Shown piece by piece: positions 41,197 to 41,475 of a DNA stretch of 41,475 bases; positions within the stretch are counted from its first letter, which is position 1; each line of letters opens with the position of its first letter. The notes below the pieces were generated by a model. It had not been told where the DNA came from. It searched no databases and worked only from the letters and a program-made list of their open reading frames with translations. Source of the DNA: a virus; the IMG/VR virus record IMGVR_UViG_3300037838_000055, positions 1-41,475 of that record, one strand, 5' to 3'. The translations under genes were made by a program, and so were the position numbers.

Positions 41197-41475
41197 ATGA
41201 AATCAAAAATTGAACAAACATTACCAATCGCAGAATTGTTGCCTGAAGGTCTTTCAGAAGCAGCAGTTACTGAGATTGCTAACTTAGTGAATACCGTCAT
41301 TTCGGAACAAGTAGACGAAAAAACTTCTGCTCTAGAAGCAAAAGTAAATGGTTTTATTAGGTCCCGAGTTGATGAATTAAAGGACCAAGCTGTAAGAGAG
41401 CTTCAAGAGGAGAACGAAACGATGCGAAATGCATCGCTTTTTGAATCTGTGAAGACACTTATGGCTTTGGAATTG
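41197..41475 (+). CDS. 22: Major prohead scaffold protein, gp22-like (3' end missing)
   Basis: The gene starts at the ATG at 41197, eight bases after GGAGG. An in-frame ATG at 41179 lies before this ribosome site and is less likely. The 93 residues visible are helical and highly charged (EIANLVNTVISEQVDEKTSA then VRELQEENETMR), ending with a SLFESVKTLM segment, similar in type to T4 gp22. The scaffold forms the inner core of the prohead and is degraded by the protease. The gene leaves the window at the right edge, and the major capsid gene would be expected next. Confidence 0.82.
   Translation, partial: MKSKIEQTLPIAELLPEGLSEAAVTEIANLVNTVISEQVDEKTSALEAKVNGFIRSRVDELKDQAVRELQEENETMRNASLFESVKTLMALEL

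Overview
The window looks like part of the genome of a tailed phage with a contractile tail (T4-like myovirus), AT-rich and densely packed. The main evidence is an ordered set of baseplate genes on the + strand: a tape-measure-like protein, a tube/hub protein, a gp53-like protein, a gp27-like hub, a gp5-like spike, gp25-, gp6- (baseplate J) and gp7/gpI-like wedge proteins. Further right come a PAAR-like tip protein and the start of a T4-type prohead module (two or three small core proteins, the gp21 protease and the gp22 scaffold). No tRNA, integrase, transposase, CRISPR array or photosynthesis gene was seen. The host cannot be named from the sequence.

Layout. 1-2790: the end of a collagen-like fibre protein with a C1q-like head, then a small membrane protein. 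2787-4384 (minus): a UvsW-like helicase with a small coupled gene. 4433-6292 (plus): a gp26-like baseplate/tail-assembly protein with a strong predicted -1 frameshift signal, then an unknown probable structural protein. 6279-7280 (minus): a TOPRIM primase. 7273-8070 (plus): a RecB/Cas4-like Fe-S nuclease. 7999-8455 (minus): two small genes. 8489-29624 (plus): tape measure and baseplate genes plus three tandem paralogues. 29626-38994 (plus): three very large fibre or decoration proteins and a PAAR-like protein. 38995-41475 (plus): a T4-late-promoter-like site, then the prohead core/protease/scaffold genes, running off the right edge.

How the genes fit together. The + strand genes are almost all virion parts, and many junctions are TAATG or ATGA overlaps, which points to long polycistronic late messages with coupled translation. 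The minus-strand genes with recognisable functions (helicase, primase) are for DNA replication and recombination, as is the + strand nuclease. They sit inside the structural region, so the two programmes run against each other across shared DNA.

The most striking finding is at 5191-5391. A run of eight T residues contains a T-TTT-TTT slippery heptamer in the correct frame of the gp26-like gene. It is followed after 8 nt by a perfect 13-bp stem-loop that covers the zero-frame stop codon. The -1 frame stays open for 64 further codons that read like a real helical protein domain. This has the architecture of programmed -1 frameshifting, as in the tail-assembly chaperones of lambda (G/GT) and P2 (E/E'), but here it is on a T4-type gp26 homologue.
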